Below, in pieces: positions 8,151 through 17,000 of a stretch of 64,000 nt of DNA. The position numbers and the translations under genes are program-made. A model generated the notes under the pieces. It did not search any database and was not told where the DNA came from. It saw only the letters and a program-made list of their open reading frames with translations. Position 1 is the stretch's first letter. Each line of letters begins with the position of its first letter. The DNA comes from Marisediminitalea lipolytica (GTDB taxonomy: Bacteria > Pseudomonadota > Gammaproteobacteria > Enterobacterales > Alteromonadaceae), in contig NZ_MJIC01000002.1 in the NCBI RefSeq assembly GCF_001758465.1, forward strand, positions 1 to 64,000, in the 5' to 3' direction.

Positions 8151-9299
8151 TTAACAATTTTGGTCAAAAGCACCCTGTTCAGCAGTGCAAATGTAAATAG
8201 TTTGTTTCAGCCCAGTTTGCGCATAATACTTGGCTTCTACCTGTTTAGTCACCCCTAAAAGCAAATTTTTTGGTAATAAAGCAACTACACATCCGCCAAA
8301 ACCGCCTCCGGTCATTCTTGCGCCACCGGATTCACCCACTTCCTGCTGAATAATTTCAACCAGTGTATCAATGGCTGGCACGGTAATTTCGAAATCATCA
8401 CGCATGGAGTCGTGTGACTGCCCCATCAGTTGACTAACCCGGGCAATATCACGCTGACCGAGCGCCGCAAACATCGCTTCGGTGCGGTCATTTTCGGTAA
8501 TAACATGGCGGGCACGTTTGTACTCGTCTTCAGACAAAGCCGCCTTGTGCGATTCCAGCAATACTAAAGTAGCCTCGCGCAGGCTGTTACAGCCCATCTT
8601 GCGAGCAGCCGCTTCACATTGTTCGCGGCGTACATTGTATTCGCTGTCCACCAGGCCACGCTTTACATTGGAGTTTACGATCATAATAGCGTAATCGTCC
8701 GGCAGCTCGATAAAGCGCTGGGATAAGTCCTGGCAATCCAGCAGCATTGCCTTACCCTGTTTACCTAAGGCGGAAATAAGCTGATCCATAATGCCGCAGG
8801 AACAGCCAACAAAGTCATTTTCGGCCTGCTGCCCCAACAGTGCAGCCTGCACACCGTCAATATCCAGCTGATACAATTTGCTCAGGGCGGCGATGATGGC
8901 AATCTCAAAAGAGGCCGACGAACTTAACCCTGCTCCCTGTGGTACATTGCCGGTTACCACCAGATTCGCCCCGCCCAACTGCGGGCATTTAGCCAACAGC
9001 GCTAAGCAGACTCCCTTTACGTAGTTTAACCAGCCTGGTTCAGCCCGATGCTCAATAGCGTCCAGGGAAAACGCGCAACGCTGGTTGTCATAGTCTACGG
9101 CGACGATTTCGATAATCCGATCACTGCGTTTAGCCGCGGCAATATCGGTGCCGAAGTTGATGGCAGCAGGAAACACGAACCCCTGATTGTAATCGGTATG
9201 TTCACCAATCAGGTTCACCCGGCCCGGCGCATGTGCAACAGCTTCAGGTTCGGCGTCAAAGTGGGTAGTAAATAAAGAAGAAATCTCAGCAGGTGTCAT
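8151..9299 (-). CDS. galK: Galactokinase
   Basis: GHMP kinase of 382 residues, the normal GalK length. The galactokinase signature [14 protein letters not shown] is at 25-38, the phosphate-binding motif GLSSSAS at 124-130, and the third motif TGGGFGGC lies near residue 330. It phosphorylates alpha-D-galactose at C1 in the cytoplasm, the first committed Leloir step. Its ATG overlaps the galT stop by four bases, showing translational coupling. The aldose epimerase that would supply the alpha anomer is encoded 11 kb away (20468-21529). Confidence 0.97.
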   Translation of the reverse strand: MTPAEISSLFTTHFDAEPEAVAHAPGRVNLIGEHTDYNQGFVFPAAINFGTDIAAAKRSDRIIEIVAVDYDNQRCAFSLDAIEHRAEPGWLNYVKGVCLALLAKCPQLGGANLVVTGNVPQGAGLSSSASFEIAIIAALSKLYQLDIDGVQAALLGQQAENDFVGCSCGIMDQLISALGKQGKAMLLDCQDLSQRFIELPDDYAIMIVNSNVKRGLVDSEYNVRREQCEAAARKMGCNSLREATLVLLESHKAALSEDEYKRARHVITENDRTEAMFAALGQRDIARVSQLMGQSHDSMRDDFEITVPAIDTLVEIIQQEVGESGGARMTGGGFGGCVVALLPKNLLLGVTKQVEAKYYAQTGLKQTIYICTAEQGAFDQNC

Positions 9300-10339
9300 T
9301 GGCCGGCCTTTTTATAATGCGTTGTTGAAAGTACTTTTAAGCGTTCTGCCGCTTGCTCAGGGGTCAGGTCACGCTGAGCTTCGGCCATCATTTCGTATCC
9401 CACCATAAACTTTCTGACACTGGCAGAACGCAACAGCGGCGGGAAGAAATGCGCGTGTAATCCCCACTCTGGGTGCGCTTCGCCATCAAATGGCTGGCTA
9501 TGCCAACCCATTGAGTACGGAAAAGAGGTGGTAAACAGGTTGTCGTAACGGGTGGTTATCTCACCCACAATTTGTGCCAGGGAAGCCGCCTGACTGGCAC
9601 TTATTCCGGCCAGTGAAGATACCGCAAAGCGCGGTAGCAATAAGGTTTCAAATGGCCAGGCAGCCCAGTAAGGCACCACCACCAGCCAGTCATCGTTGAT
9701 GCACACCACCCGCTCGTCCAGGGCCGCTTCACGCTCGGCATAATCAAGCAATAACGAACGCTGGTGAGTCGCGTAGTAGTCGCTAAAGTTAGCCGCTTTC
9801 TTCAGAGCCTGTGTTGGCAGGTGACGCTGCGCCCATACCTGACCATGGGGATGAGGATTAGAACATCCCATCATCGCGCCTTTGTTTTCAAATACCTGTA
9901 CCCAGGTATATTGCTGACTCAGCTCGGCGGTTTGCGCCATCCAACAGTTGACCACCTGCTCACGCTCTTCATCGTTGAGTAATGGCAGTGTTTTGCTGTG
10001 ATCCGGCGAAAAACAAATAACCCGGCTCTCGCCTTGTTCAGACTGATAGCGAAACAGAGGGTCACTGTTTGCAGAAGCCGGCGTATCCGGCTGCAGTGCC
10101 GCAAAATCGTTGGTAAAAACGAAGGTCCCCTGGTAGCTCGGATTCACCTCACCATTCACCCGGGTATTTCCGGGACACAGATAACAGCTTTCATCGTAAG
10201 CCGGTAAAACAGACTGGTCGGGCTCATCCTGCTGACCTTGCCAGGGGCGCTTTGCCCGATGCGGAGATACCAGCACCCACTCCCCCAACAGAGGGTTATA
10301 ACGACGATGCGGATGATCAGACGGTTCAAAAGAAGACAT
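9296..10339 (-). CDS. galT: Galactose-1-phosphate uridylyltransferase
   Basis: The start is placed at [17 protein letters not shown], which has an AGGAAT site and matches the family N-terminus; the upstream extension runs into the operator. The 347-residue protein shows the catalytic H163-P-H165 triad in [10 protein letters not shown] and a CYLC pair at 52-55, part of the zinc site. It exchanges UMP between UDP-glucose and galactose-1-phosphate. It is the first gene of the operon, with a GalR-like palindrome 26 bases upstream of the start. No galE is seen in this window. Confidence 0.97.
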   Translation of the reverse strand: MSSFEPSDHPHRRYNPLLGEWVLVSPHRAKRPWQGQQDEPDQSVLPAYDESCYLCPGNTRVNGEVNPSYQGTFVFTNDFAALQPDTPASANSDPLFRYQSEQGESRVICFSPDHSKTLPLLNDEEREQVVNCWMAQTAELSQQYTWVQVFENKGAMMGCSNPHPHGQVWAQRHLPTQALKKAANFSDYYATHQRSLLLDYAEREAALDERVVCINDDWLVVVPYWAAWPFETLLLPRFAVSSLAGISASQAASLAQIVGEITTRYDNLFTTSFPYSMGWHSQPFDGEAHPEWGLHAHFFPPLLRSASVRKFMVGYEMMAEAQRDLTPEQAAERLKVLSTTHYKKAGQ

Positions 10340-10364
10340 GCAATATTCCTGATGTGTTAACCAA

Positions 10365-10380
10365 GGGTAAACGTTTACCC
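10365..10380. promoter_or_regulatory. LacI/GalR-type operator before galT
   Basis: GGGTAAACGTTTACCC is a perfect 16-bp palindrome with a central CG, the hallmark of LacI-family operators; GalR sites share the GTAAnCGnTTAC core. It is 26 bases from the galT start, so it would control the whole galactose operon. No LacI-family gene is present in the window. Confidence 0.75.
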
Positions 10381-10551
10381 TATTTTCTAATGTTTTAACC
10401 GGGATGTAAATCATTATGGGGTTTACTGTGATCAAATCCGCTGACTCAAGCCGGCAGCCCGAACGGATAAGCAGTTGATAAAACAGGTATGAAGCCCCGT
10501 TTTGTGAATTTTAAAAATGTGGTTTAACTGATAACGCTATCGGTAAACGCA

Positions 10552-11271
10552 CTAGTCAGCCGGGCAAGACTCTCTCAGTTTAACGTCGATCCTGTCCATG
10601 AGCTCGGTGATCAGGGCGGTCATTCTGCTACGGGCAAGCTCAGCATCGCCGCTGGTGATGGCCTGACATATGTTGCGGTGATCAGCGACGATAGTAGTCA
10701 GGCTATGCGGTGGCTCACAGGCATTCTGATGACCCACATTATTTGCCGTGCGGATAAAATCCTGCAACTGACAGAAAAACCGGTTACCACTGGCCAGCAG
10801 TATGGCCGCATGAAATTCGCCATCGCTGGCCATCATGGGGAGATTAGCTTGTGCTGCACTGTCCATTGCGGCGAGCGCACTGTCAATTTTCTCAAGCGCT
10901 AAGGGTGGCTGGCACTTCGCAGCTAGAGCCGCGGCCTGGGGCTCAATTGCCAGGCGCATCTGCAAAAACTCTTTGAGTAGCGCTAAGGAAGGGCGACTTT
11001 GATAAATCCAGCTTAATACGCTGCTATCAAAAAGATTCCAGTTTTCCACCGGTTCCACCCGAATTCCCTGCCGGGGGCGGGACGATATCAGGCCTTTAGC
11101 GGTTAGCATTTTCACGGCCTCGCGCACAGCAGTGCGGCTAATGCCATATTCGTTACCTAACTGAGCCTCTGTAGGTACCGCCTGGTCCTGACTGTAAACG
11201 CCGGCAACAATTGCCTTACCTAACTCGTTGGCCACCCGTTGCGATATATTTAAGTTCTCAAGTCGCGCCAT
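10552..11271 (-). CDS. GntR family regulator, FadR/FCD subfamily
   Basis: The start is at MARLENLNISQRVANELGK; the frame extends upstream but without family features. The 239-residue protein has an N-terminal winged helix (PTEAQLGNEYGISRTAVREAVKMLTAKG at about 30-57) and a C-terminal all-helical FCD effector domain with the metal/ligand residues D and H (DGEFHAAIL, then DHRNIC). The closest remembered relatives are sugar-acid regulators such as DgoR. It lies between the galactose operon and divergent transporter genes; control of the AEC and SLC13 carriers is possible. Confidence 0.88.
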   Translation of the reverse strand: MARLENLNISQRVANELGKAIVAGVYSQDQAVPTEAQLGNEYGISRTAVREAVKMLTAKGLISSRPRQGIRVEPVENWNLFDSSVLSWIYQSRPSLALLKEFLQMRLAIEPQAAALAAKCQPPLALEKIDSALAAMDSAAQANLPMMASDGEFHAAILLASGNRFFCQLQDFIRTANNVGHQNACEPPHSLTTIVADHRNICQAITSGDAELARSRMTALITELMDRIDVKLRESCPAD

Positions 11272-11578
11272 TTTTAGTCGTCTATTGATTGGCAGCCTTA
11301 CCAGCAAAAAATACCTTTTGTATTCGAAATCTCTGGTTGGCTGCCAAAACATGATTGGTAGAATGACATCATAGTGCGCATGGTGGCTGTTAAAATTGAT
11401 CCAGCCCTATAAACCACCAGTTTATACGGGGCAATTTGCCAATAACCCCGGAACCTCTTGCCTTAGCCTGTAACCCCAGTAGCGTCTTCGCGCAAATCCC
11501 ATCACTGGTCGCAATAGTGATGGTGGAACACCAACTTCACGGGTAGTCTGTAAAGTCTCTTGTCAGTGTAGGTACCCA
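11272..11578. other. Intergenic region between GntR and AEC genes, with inverted repeat
   Basis: No gene is seen in these 307 bases. The repeat CCATCACT-N9-AGTGATGG (11499-11506 and 11516-11523) is a perfect interrupted palindrome about 56 bases before the AEC start. It is a candidate operator for the adjacent regulator or a leader hairpin. Confidence 0.4.
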
Positions 11579-12481
11579 ATGTCAGACACCAGCGCATTAC
11601 TTCCTGTTATCGAAAGAATTTTCTCAACCGTATTCCCATTGTTCGCGATGGTACTGGTGGGCTTTTTGTATGCGCGTAAAACCGATTCCGACATGGGGGT
11701 GGCCAACCGTATCAACATCGACATCTTTGTACCGGCCCTGATTTTTTCTGTGATGGCTGGTAAATCCTTTGATTTATTCAGCTATACCGACCTGATGCTA
11801 GGTACGCTGTTAATGGTTGTCGGCTCCGGACTACTGGCATTGCCGGTTTGTAAATGGTTAGGGCTGGCCCCCAGGACATTTGCTCCGCCCACTATGTTCA
11901 ATAACTGCGGTAACCTGGGCTTGCCCTTAGCGTTGCTGGCATTTGGTGAAGCCGGTTTAAGTGCTGCCATTGCCATGTTTTTGGTCAGCACATTGCTGCA
12001 TTTCTCACTTGGTGTTTACATCCTGCACGACAAAGCCCAGTTTAAAACGCTGGCGACTAACCCATTAGTGATGGCTACCGCTGCCGGTCTGGCCTGGAGT
12101 CTGTCAGGCTGGACGTTACCGGTATGGGCCAGTACGCCTATCGATATGCTGGGGCAAATCTCTATTCCGCTGATGCTGTTTGCCCTGGGTGTACGAATGA
12201 CCGATGTGGATTTTTCCCAATGGCGTTCGGGGTTATTCTGGGGCTTGTTTGCCCCTTTTACCGGTTTTGTGGTGGCTTATCCTTTTGCCATGCTGGCCGG
12301 TTTATCTGCTGAACACACGGCCTATTTTGTGCTGTTTTCGGTTTTACCGCCGGCGGTACTTAACTTTATGCTGGCCGAGCGTTACCAGCAGAATCCGCAT
12401 ACAGTGGCATCGATTGTTTTACTGGGCAACATTGCCAGCCTGGTGGTTGTGCCGGTTACGCTGTTTTTCGTTCTCGACTAA
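11579..12481 (+). CDS. AEC family transporter (auxin efflux carrier type)
   Basis: A 300-residue membrane protein with about ten helices and the family arrangement: N-terminal FPLFAMVLVGFLYARK, a central NNCGNLGLPLALLAFGE crossover motif and a C-terminal half with LGQISIPLMLFALGVRM. Bacterial members export or exchange small organic acids such as malate or malonate; the substrate here is unknown. A weak TAGGT site precedes the ATG. The SLC13-type gene follows in the same direction after 131 bases. Confidence 0.88.
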   Translation: MSDTSALLPVIERIFSTVFPLFAMVLVGFLYARKTDSDMGVANRINIDIFVPALIFSVMAGKSFDLFSYTDLMLGTLLMVVGSGLLALPVCKWLGLAPRTFAPPTMFNNCGNLGLPLALLAFGEAGLSAAIAMFLVSTLLHFSLGVYILHDKAQFKTLATNPLVMATAAGLAWSLSGWTLPVWASTPIDMLGQISIPLMLFALGVRMTDVDFSQWRSGLFWGLFAPFTGFVVAYPFAMLAGLSAEHTAYFVLFSVLPPAVLNFMLAERYQQNPHTVASIVLLGNIASLVVVPVTLFFVLD

Positions 12482-12612
12482 CCTGCGTAGCGAGAAGTTG
12501 TGTTTTCTTTGATCCAGGGCACTGTTTTTCCGCCATTTAATTAAGTATTCTAATCATACAAATTATCTTCTCTGTTCTCGGCTTCACAGGGTTTGTGTCT
12601 CGGGAGTTCCCC

Positions 12613-14451
12613 ATGTTTTCAATTCCGCATGCCTGGCATGCTCAGTATGTATTTGTCGTTATAGGTCTGGCAGCGCTGTTAATGGCCAGTAATCGTGTTC
12701 GCTACGATATGATCGCTATTCTGGTCGTTCTGGCCCTGATGCTGGGCGACGTATTGTCGGTGAAAGAGTCACTGGCCGGTTTTGGCAATTCGGTCGTGGT
12801 GCTTATTGCAGCCTTGCTGGTAGTGGGTGAAATGCTAGAACGCACCGGCGTGGCCCGTTTTGTGGGCGACTGGATAGGCCAGCATAGTCATAGCTCCATT
12901 AATAAATTACTGATTATGTTAATGATCGCCAGCGCCTTATTGAGTGCGGTGATGAGCTCTACTGCCGTGGTCGCGATTTTCATTCCCATTGTTATGCGGA
13001 TCGCCAAGCAAACCGGTAACAGCGCCAGTCAGCTGCTACTGCCTATGTCCTATGCTGCGCTGGTCAGCGGTATGCTCACCCTTATTGCCACCCCACCCAA
13101 TCTGGTAATTAGCGGAGAACTGGGCGCTCAGGGCTATGCGCCGCTGGGCTTTTTTACTTTTACCGCACCCGGTTTAATCGTTCTGGGGGGCCTGATGATT
13201 TACATGCTGTACATCGGTCGCAAATGGTTACCCAACAATGGCAAGTCAGAAGTGCAGTCTGCCCAGCGGTCTATTAAGGCGCTGTGGGATGATTACCGGG
13301 TAAATCGCGAACTGGTTTACCTGCGTATCGATGAAGAATCGCCGTTACACAGTAAAACTATTGCCCAAAGCGGCTTATACGACAGCTACGGCATTCGTAT
13401 TCTCGACCTGTCTCAGCGAGTACGTGGCTGGCGTGAATTAAAAGCCGGCGTATCGCCGGATATCGTATTACACGCTGGTGATGTACTGCATGTAGCTATT
13501 CCGCCGGAACACCATAAACGGGTAGAAATGGAAGTCGGCCTGATGCCTTTTCATCCGTCACAGCTGGAAACCAAATACCGCAGCTGGGAATTTGGTGCCG
13601 AGAGTGTGCTTATACACCCAGAATCCAAATTAATTGGTAAGTCAGTCCGCGAAGCGAAATTTCGCGACCACTACGGCCTGGATGTATTTGGCGTGCGGCG
13701 TAACCGTCAGTCACTGGAAAATTATCAGAATCAGTCTTTGCAAGCCTCTGACTGCCTGTTGGTCACCGGTCCCTGGGCCAAAATTTTGCAGCTCCAGCGA
13801 CAAAACCATGACTTTGTGGTGCTGGAAACACCAGCCGAAGCTGCGGATGTTGTGCCCGCTTTCAGGCGTATGCCGGTGGCCCTCGCCATTACTGCTTTTA
13901 TGGTACTGAGTTCAGTATTTAACTGGATGCCGCTGGTTGCCGCCGTGTTACTTTCTGTCATTGCTGCTGTGGTAACCCGCTGTTTAACCGCAGCCGAAGC
14001 TTACCGCTCCATTCACTGGCAAAGCCTGGTGCTGCTGGCCGGTATGTTACCCCTGGCCGACGCCTTGCAAAAAACCGGCGGCACCGATCTGATTGTAAAC
14101 AGCCTGGTTGGCCCCGCCGCCGAAGCGTCACCGCAAACCCTGCTGGTATTACTGTTTGCCATTACCGCATTACTCACCAATATTCTGTCAAACACGGCAT
14201 CAGCCGTTCTGATGGCGCCGATTGCTATCAGCGTCGCCGAGCAGTTGGGCGTCTCGCCCTATCCGCTGGCAATGACCGTGCTGTTTGCAGCTTCAGCGGC
14301 TTTTATGACCCCCATCGCTTCTCCTATCATTACCCTGATTGTTGAGCCGGGTAAGTACCGCTTTATGGATTTTATCAAGCTTGGTACCCCCATGCTGATT
14401 TGGGTATTTGTGTGCTGTTATTTCTTAATACCGGTCTTTTTTCCCTGGTAA
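12613..14451 (+). CDS. SLC13/DASS-type transporter with two RCK_C (TrkA_C) domains
   Basis: The start is the ATG after GGGAG; a GTG six codons upstream lacks a site. The 612-residue protein has two membrane halves (about 10-205 and 415-610) with the paired signatures SSTAVVAIFIPI and SNTASAVLMAPIA, characteristic of divalent anion/sodium symporters. Between them lie two TrkA_C-like regulatory domains (about 220-310 and 320-395; GVRRNRQSLENYQN and DCLLVTGPWAKI in the second). Family members carry dicarboxylates, sulfate or similar anions. The substrate cannot be told from sequence. A terminator follows. Confidence 0.88.
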   Translation: MFSIPHAWHAQYVFVVIGLAALLMASNRVRYDMIAILVVLALMLGDVLSVKESLAGFGNSVVVLIAALLVVGEMLERTGVARFVGDWIGQHSHSSINKLLIMLMIASALLSAVMSSTAVVAIFIPIVMRIAKQTGNSASQLLLPMSYAALVSGMLTLIATPPNLVISGELGAQGYAPLGFFTFTAPGLIVLGGLMIYMLYIGRKWLPNNGKSEVQSAQRSIKALWDDYRVNRELVYLRIDEESPLHSKTIAQSGLYDSYGIRILDLSQRVRGWRELKAGVSPDIVLHAGDVLHVAIPPEHHKRVEMEVGLMPFHPSQLETKYRSWEFGAESVLIHPESKLIGKSVREAKFRDHYGLDVFGVRRNRQSLENYQNQSLQASDCLLVTGPWAKILQLQRQNHDFVVLETPAEAADVVPAFRRMPVALAITAFMVLSSVFNWMPLVAAVLLSVIAAVVTRCLTAAEAYRSIHWQSLVLLAGMLPLADALQKTGGTDLIVNSLVGPAAEASPQTLLVLLFAITALLTNILSNTASAVLMAPIAISVAEQLGVSPYPLAMTVLFAASAAFMTPIASPIITLIVEPGKYRFMDFIKLGTPMLIWVFVCCYFLIPVFFPW

Positions 14452-14491
14452 CATTTTCTTTAAGATCAATTGTTAATGAAGAAACACAAGG

Positions 14492-14518
14492 GGGCTGCAC
14501 TACGCTGCAGCCCTTTTT
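14492..14518 (+). terminator. Terminator after the SLC13-type gene
   Basis: The stem GGGCTGCA/TGCAGCCC with a 6-base loop is followed by TTTTT. Confidence 0.85.
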
Positions 14519-14676
14519 CTGTCTGAGTTCAGGCACGGCATGTGATAAAAAAATGTTAATTTTTGTCTTTTTTTACTTCAAATTAAGCCCGCTGAGGAGT
14601 ATCTTTAGCCAATTAGTTAAGCACCCTAACAATTAGCGGCGGACGATTTGCCACCGCAATTAGCAGTGAGGTAGTA

Positions 14677-16368
14677 ATGGTTAATAACACTTATGACGCC
14701 ATCGTCATTGGCTCTGGAATAAGCGGCGGCTGGGCTGCCAAAGAGCTCACCGAAAAAGGCTTAAAAGTTTTAATGCTGGAACGTGGCGAAAACGTCGAGC
14801 ATGTTAAGGACTATACCAACACCAATAAGAATCTGTGGGATTACCCCCATCATGGCCGTCCCAGCGAAGAAGCGCTGGCAGCCGAACCGGTTATGGCACG
14901 TGGTAAAGGTTACCCTTTCAACGAGGTAACCATGGGCGCATGGGCCAGCCACCAGACTTCACCCTACGTGGAAAAAGAGCCTTTTCAGTGGTTTCGTGCT
15001 TATCAGGTGGGTGGTCGTTCATTATTATGGGGTCGTCAGACCTACCGGTTAAACCCGGAAGACTTCGAAGCTAACGGAAAAGAAGGCATCGCGGTAGACT
15101 GGCCTATCCGTTACGACGATATTGCTCCATGGTACAGCTACGTTGAAAAGTTTGCCGGTATTTCCGGTAACAAAGACGGCCTGGATGTATTACCCGACGG
15201 TGAATTCTTACCGGCATTTGCTATGAATGCCGTTGAAAAAGATCTCGCGGCACGCCTTAAAAAGCAATACAAAGGCGAACGTCACATGATCATGGGCCGG
15301 ACGGCACACATTACCGAGCATCGTCCGGAACAAGGTCGTGGTAAGTGTCAGAACCGCGATAAATGCTGGACCGGTTGCCCATGGGGCGGTTACTTCAGCA
15401 CCCAGTCTGCCACGCTGCCTGCCGCACTGAAAACCGGCAACCTGACGCTACGCCCAATGTCTATTGTGAAAGAACTGATTTACGATAAAGACAGCAAGCG
15501 CGTCACCGGCGTTGAGATAGTCGATGCCGAAACCAAAGAGACCATTGTTTATAAAAGCAAAATTGTTTTCCTCAATGCCTCAACCCTTAACTCCGCGTGG
15601 ATCCTGATGAACTCTGCCCGCGACGTTTGGGATAACGGTCTGGGTTCGAGCTCGGGTGAACTGGGTCATAACGTGATGGACCACCACTACATGCTGGGTG
15701 GTACCGCCGACATTCCGGGTCACCTGGACAAATACGTTTATGGTCGTCGCCCTACCGGTTTGTATATTCCGCGTTTTGCCAACTGGGGTAGCGATAAACG
15801 TGACTTCCTACGTGGTTTTGGTTTCCAGGGCTATTCAGACCGGGAAAACTTCAGCCGTGATTCTGACGGCATGGGTATTGGCGCTAACCTGAAAGAAACC
15901 CTGAGCGAACCAGGCAAATGGACCATGCGTGCAGTAGGTTTTGGTGAAATTCTGCCGGATCATCGCAACAAGGTCAGCCTGAGCAAAACCGTTACCGACG
16001 CCTGGGGACTGCCAGTGCTGGAAATGGATGCCAAGATCCGCGACAACGAAATCAAAATGCGTAAGGCGATGAAAGAAGACATCGTGGAAATGTTTGAAAG
16101 CATCGGCCTTAAAAATGCGCAGGCCTGGGAATCCACTTACCACATGGGTAAAGGTATTCACGAAATGGGCACGGCTCGCATGGGTCGGGATCCGAAAACC
16201 TCAGTGCTTAATAAGCACAACCAGGTCTGGGATGCGCCTAACGTCTTTGTTACCGATGGTGCCTGTATGACCTCATCATCCTGTGTTAACCCATCGCTGA
16301 CCTACATGGCCTTAACGGCACGGGCAGCAGACTTTGCCGTAGAAGAATTAAAGCGGGGGAATCTGTAA
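14677..16368 (+). CDS. GMC-type FAD oxidoreductase, sugar/gluconate dehydrogenase large-subunit-like
   Basis: A 563-residue flavoprotein. The Rossmann motif GSGISGGWAAKEL is at 12-24, and C-terminal HEMGTARMG and SSCVNPSLT carry the active-site His/Asn region of this GMC branch. C224, C230 and C234 (KCQNRDKCWTGCPWGG) lie where bacterial FAD glucose dehydrogenases bind an Fe-S cluster. There is no signal peptide; in this family the large subunit is carried out by a Tat-exported small subunit, which is the next gene (TAATG overlap). It probably oxidises a sugar or glycoside on the periplasmic side. The usual cytochrome c subunit is missing. A GAGG site precedes the ATG. Confidence 0.88.
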   Translation: MVNNTYDAIVIGSGISGGWAAKELTEKGLKVLMLERGENVEHVKDYTNTNKNLWDYPHHGRPSEEALAAEPVMARGKGYPFNEVTMGAWASHQTSPYVEKEPFQWFRAYQVGGRSLLWGRQTYRLNPEDFEANGKEGIAVDWPIRYDDIAPWYSYVEKFAGISGNKDGLDVLPDGEFLPAFAMNAVEKDLAARLKKQYKGERHMIMGRTAHITEHRPEQGRGKCQNRDKCWTGCPWGGYFSTQSATLPAALKTGNLTLRPMSIVKELIYDKDSKRVTGVEIVDAETKETIVYKSKIVFLNASTLNSAWILMNSARDVWDNGLGSSSGELGHNVMDHHYMLGGTADIPGHLDKYVYGRRPTGLYIPRFANWGSDKRDFLRGFGFQGYSDRENFSRDSDGMGIGANLKETLSEPGKWTMRAVGFGEILPDHRNKVSLSKTVTDAWGLPVLEMDAKIRDNEIKMRKAMKEDIVEMFESIGLKNAQAWESTYHMGKGIHEMGTARMGRDPKTSVLNKHNQVWDAPNVFVTDGACMTSSSCVNPSLTYMALTARAADFAVEELKRGNL

Positions 16369-16994
16369 TGGCTAACCATACTCACACAACCATGGACCGT
16401 CGTACGCTGTTAAAACTGATTGCAGCCTCAACGGGTGCCGGTTTAGTCAATGCCCCGGCGCTGGCGGTATGGCAGGAACAGCCTGCTCTGGTACCTGTTA
16501 GCAAAGCCGGTTTTGACGACGCGACTGTTGCCCTGATCACTGAACTGTGCGAAACCGTAATACCACGCACTGATACTCCGGGAGCCAAGGACGCAGGCGT
16601 TCCGCCGTTTTTTATTGGCATGATCCGCGAGTGCTATGATGAACAGCAACAGCAGTTATTTGAGGCTGGTTTTGCCGATATCGAAGCACGCAGCAAGACC
16701 TTGTATGGCAAGCCTTTCGCGACGCTTGGCACAACCCAGAAGAATGATCTGATCACGGCCATCGATGCAGAAGCCATCGCGTTTAACAAAGGTGAAAGCG
16801 GGCAGTGGAAAGGCGAGCAGTTCACGGGTCAACCGCACTATTTTACCCTGATGAAACAGCTGATTATTTTTGGCTTTTTCTCTTCAAAAGTGGGCGGAAC
16901 TAAGGTGCTTCGTCATGCGGATGTGCCTGGTGGCTACTACGACATCCCTTACAACAAAGGCGATAAAGCCTGGACAACGGTCTGGCCCTGGTAA
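16368..16994 (+). CDS. Gluconate 2-dehydrogenase subunit 3 family protein, Tat signal
   Basis: The 208-residue protein starts with a twin-arginine leader (DRRTLLKLIAASTGAGL at about 10-26, then a cleavable ALA). It continues into the small-subunit domain (PF13618 type) with TELCETVIPRTDTPGAKDAG and MIRECYDEQQQ. Such subunits act as Tat-exported partners of the GMC flavoprotein; in glucose dehydrogenase they help its folding and export. The start overlaps the stop of the large subunit, so the two are made together. Ends YNKGDKAWTTVWPW. Confidence 0.9.
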   Translation: MANHTHTTMDRRTLLKLIAASTGAGLVNAPALAVWQEQPALVPVSKAGFDDATVALITELCETVIPRTDTPGAKDAGVPPFFIGMIRECYDEQQQQLFEAGFADIEARSKTLYGKPFATLGTTQKNDLITAIDAEAIAFNKGESGQWKGEQFTGQPHYFTLMKQLIIFGFFSSKVGGTKVLRHADVPGGYYDIPYNKGDKAWTTVWPW

Positions 16995-17000
16995 TTTGCT

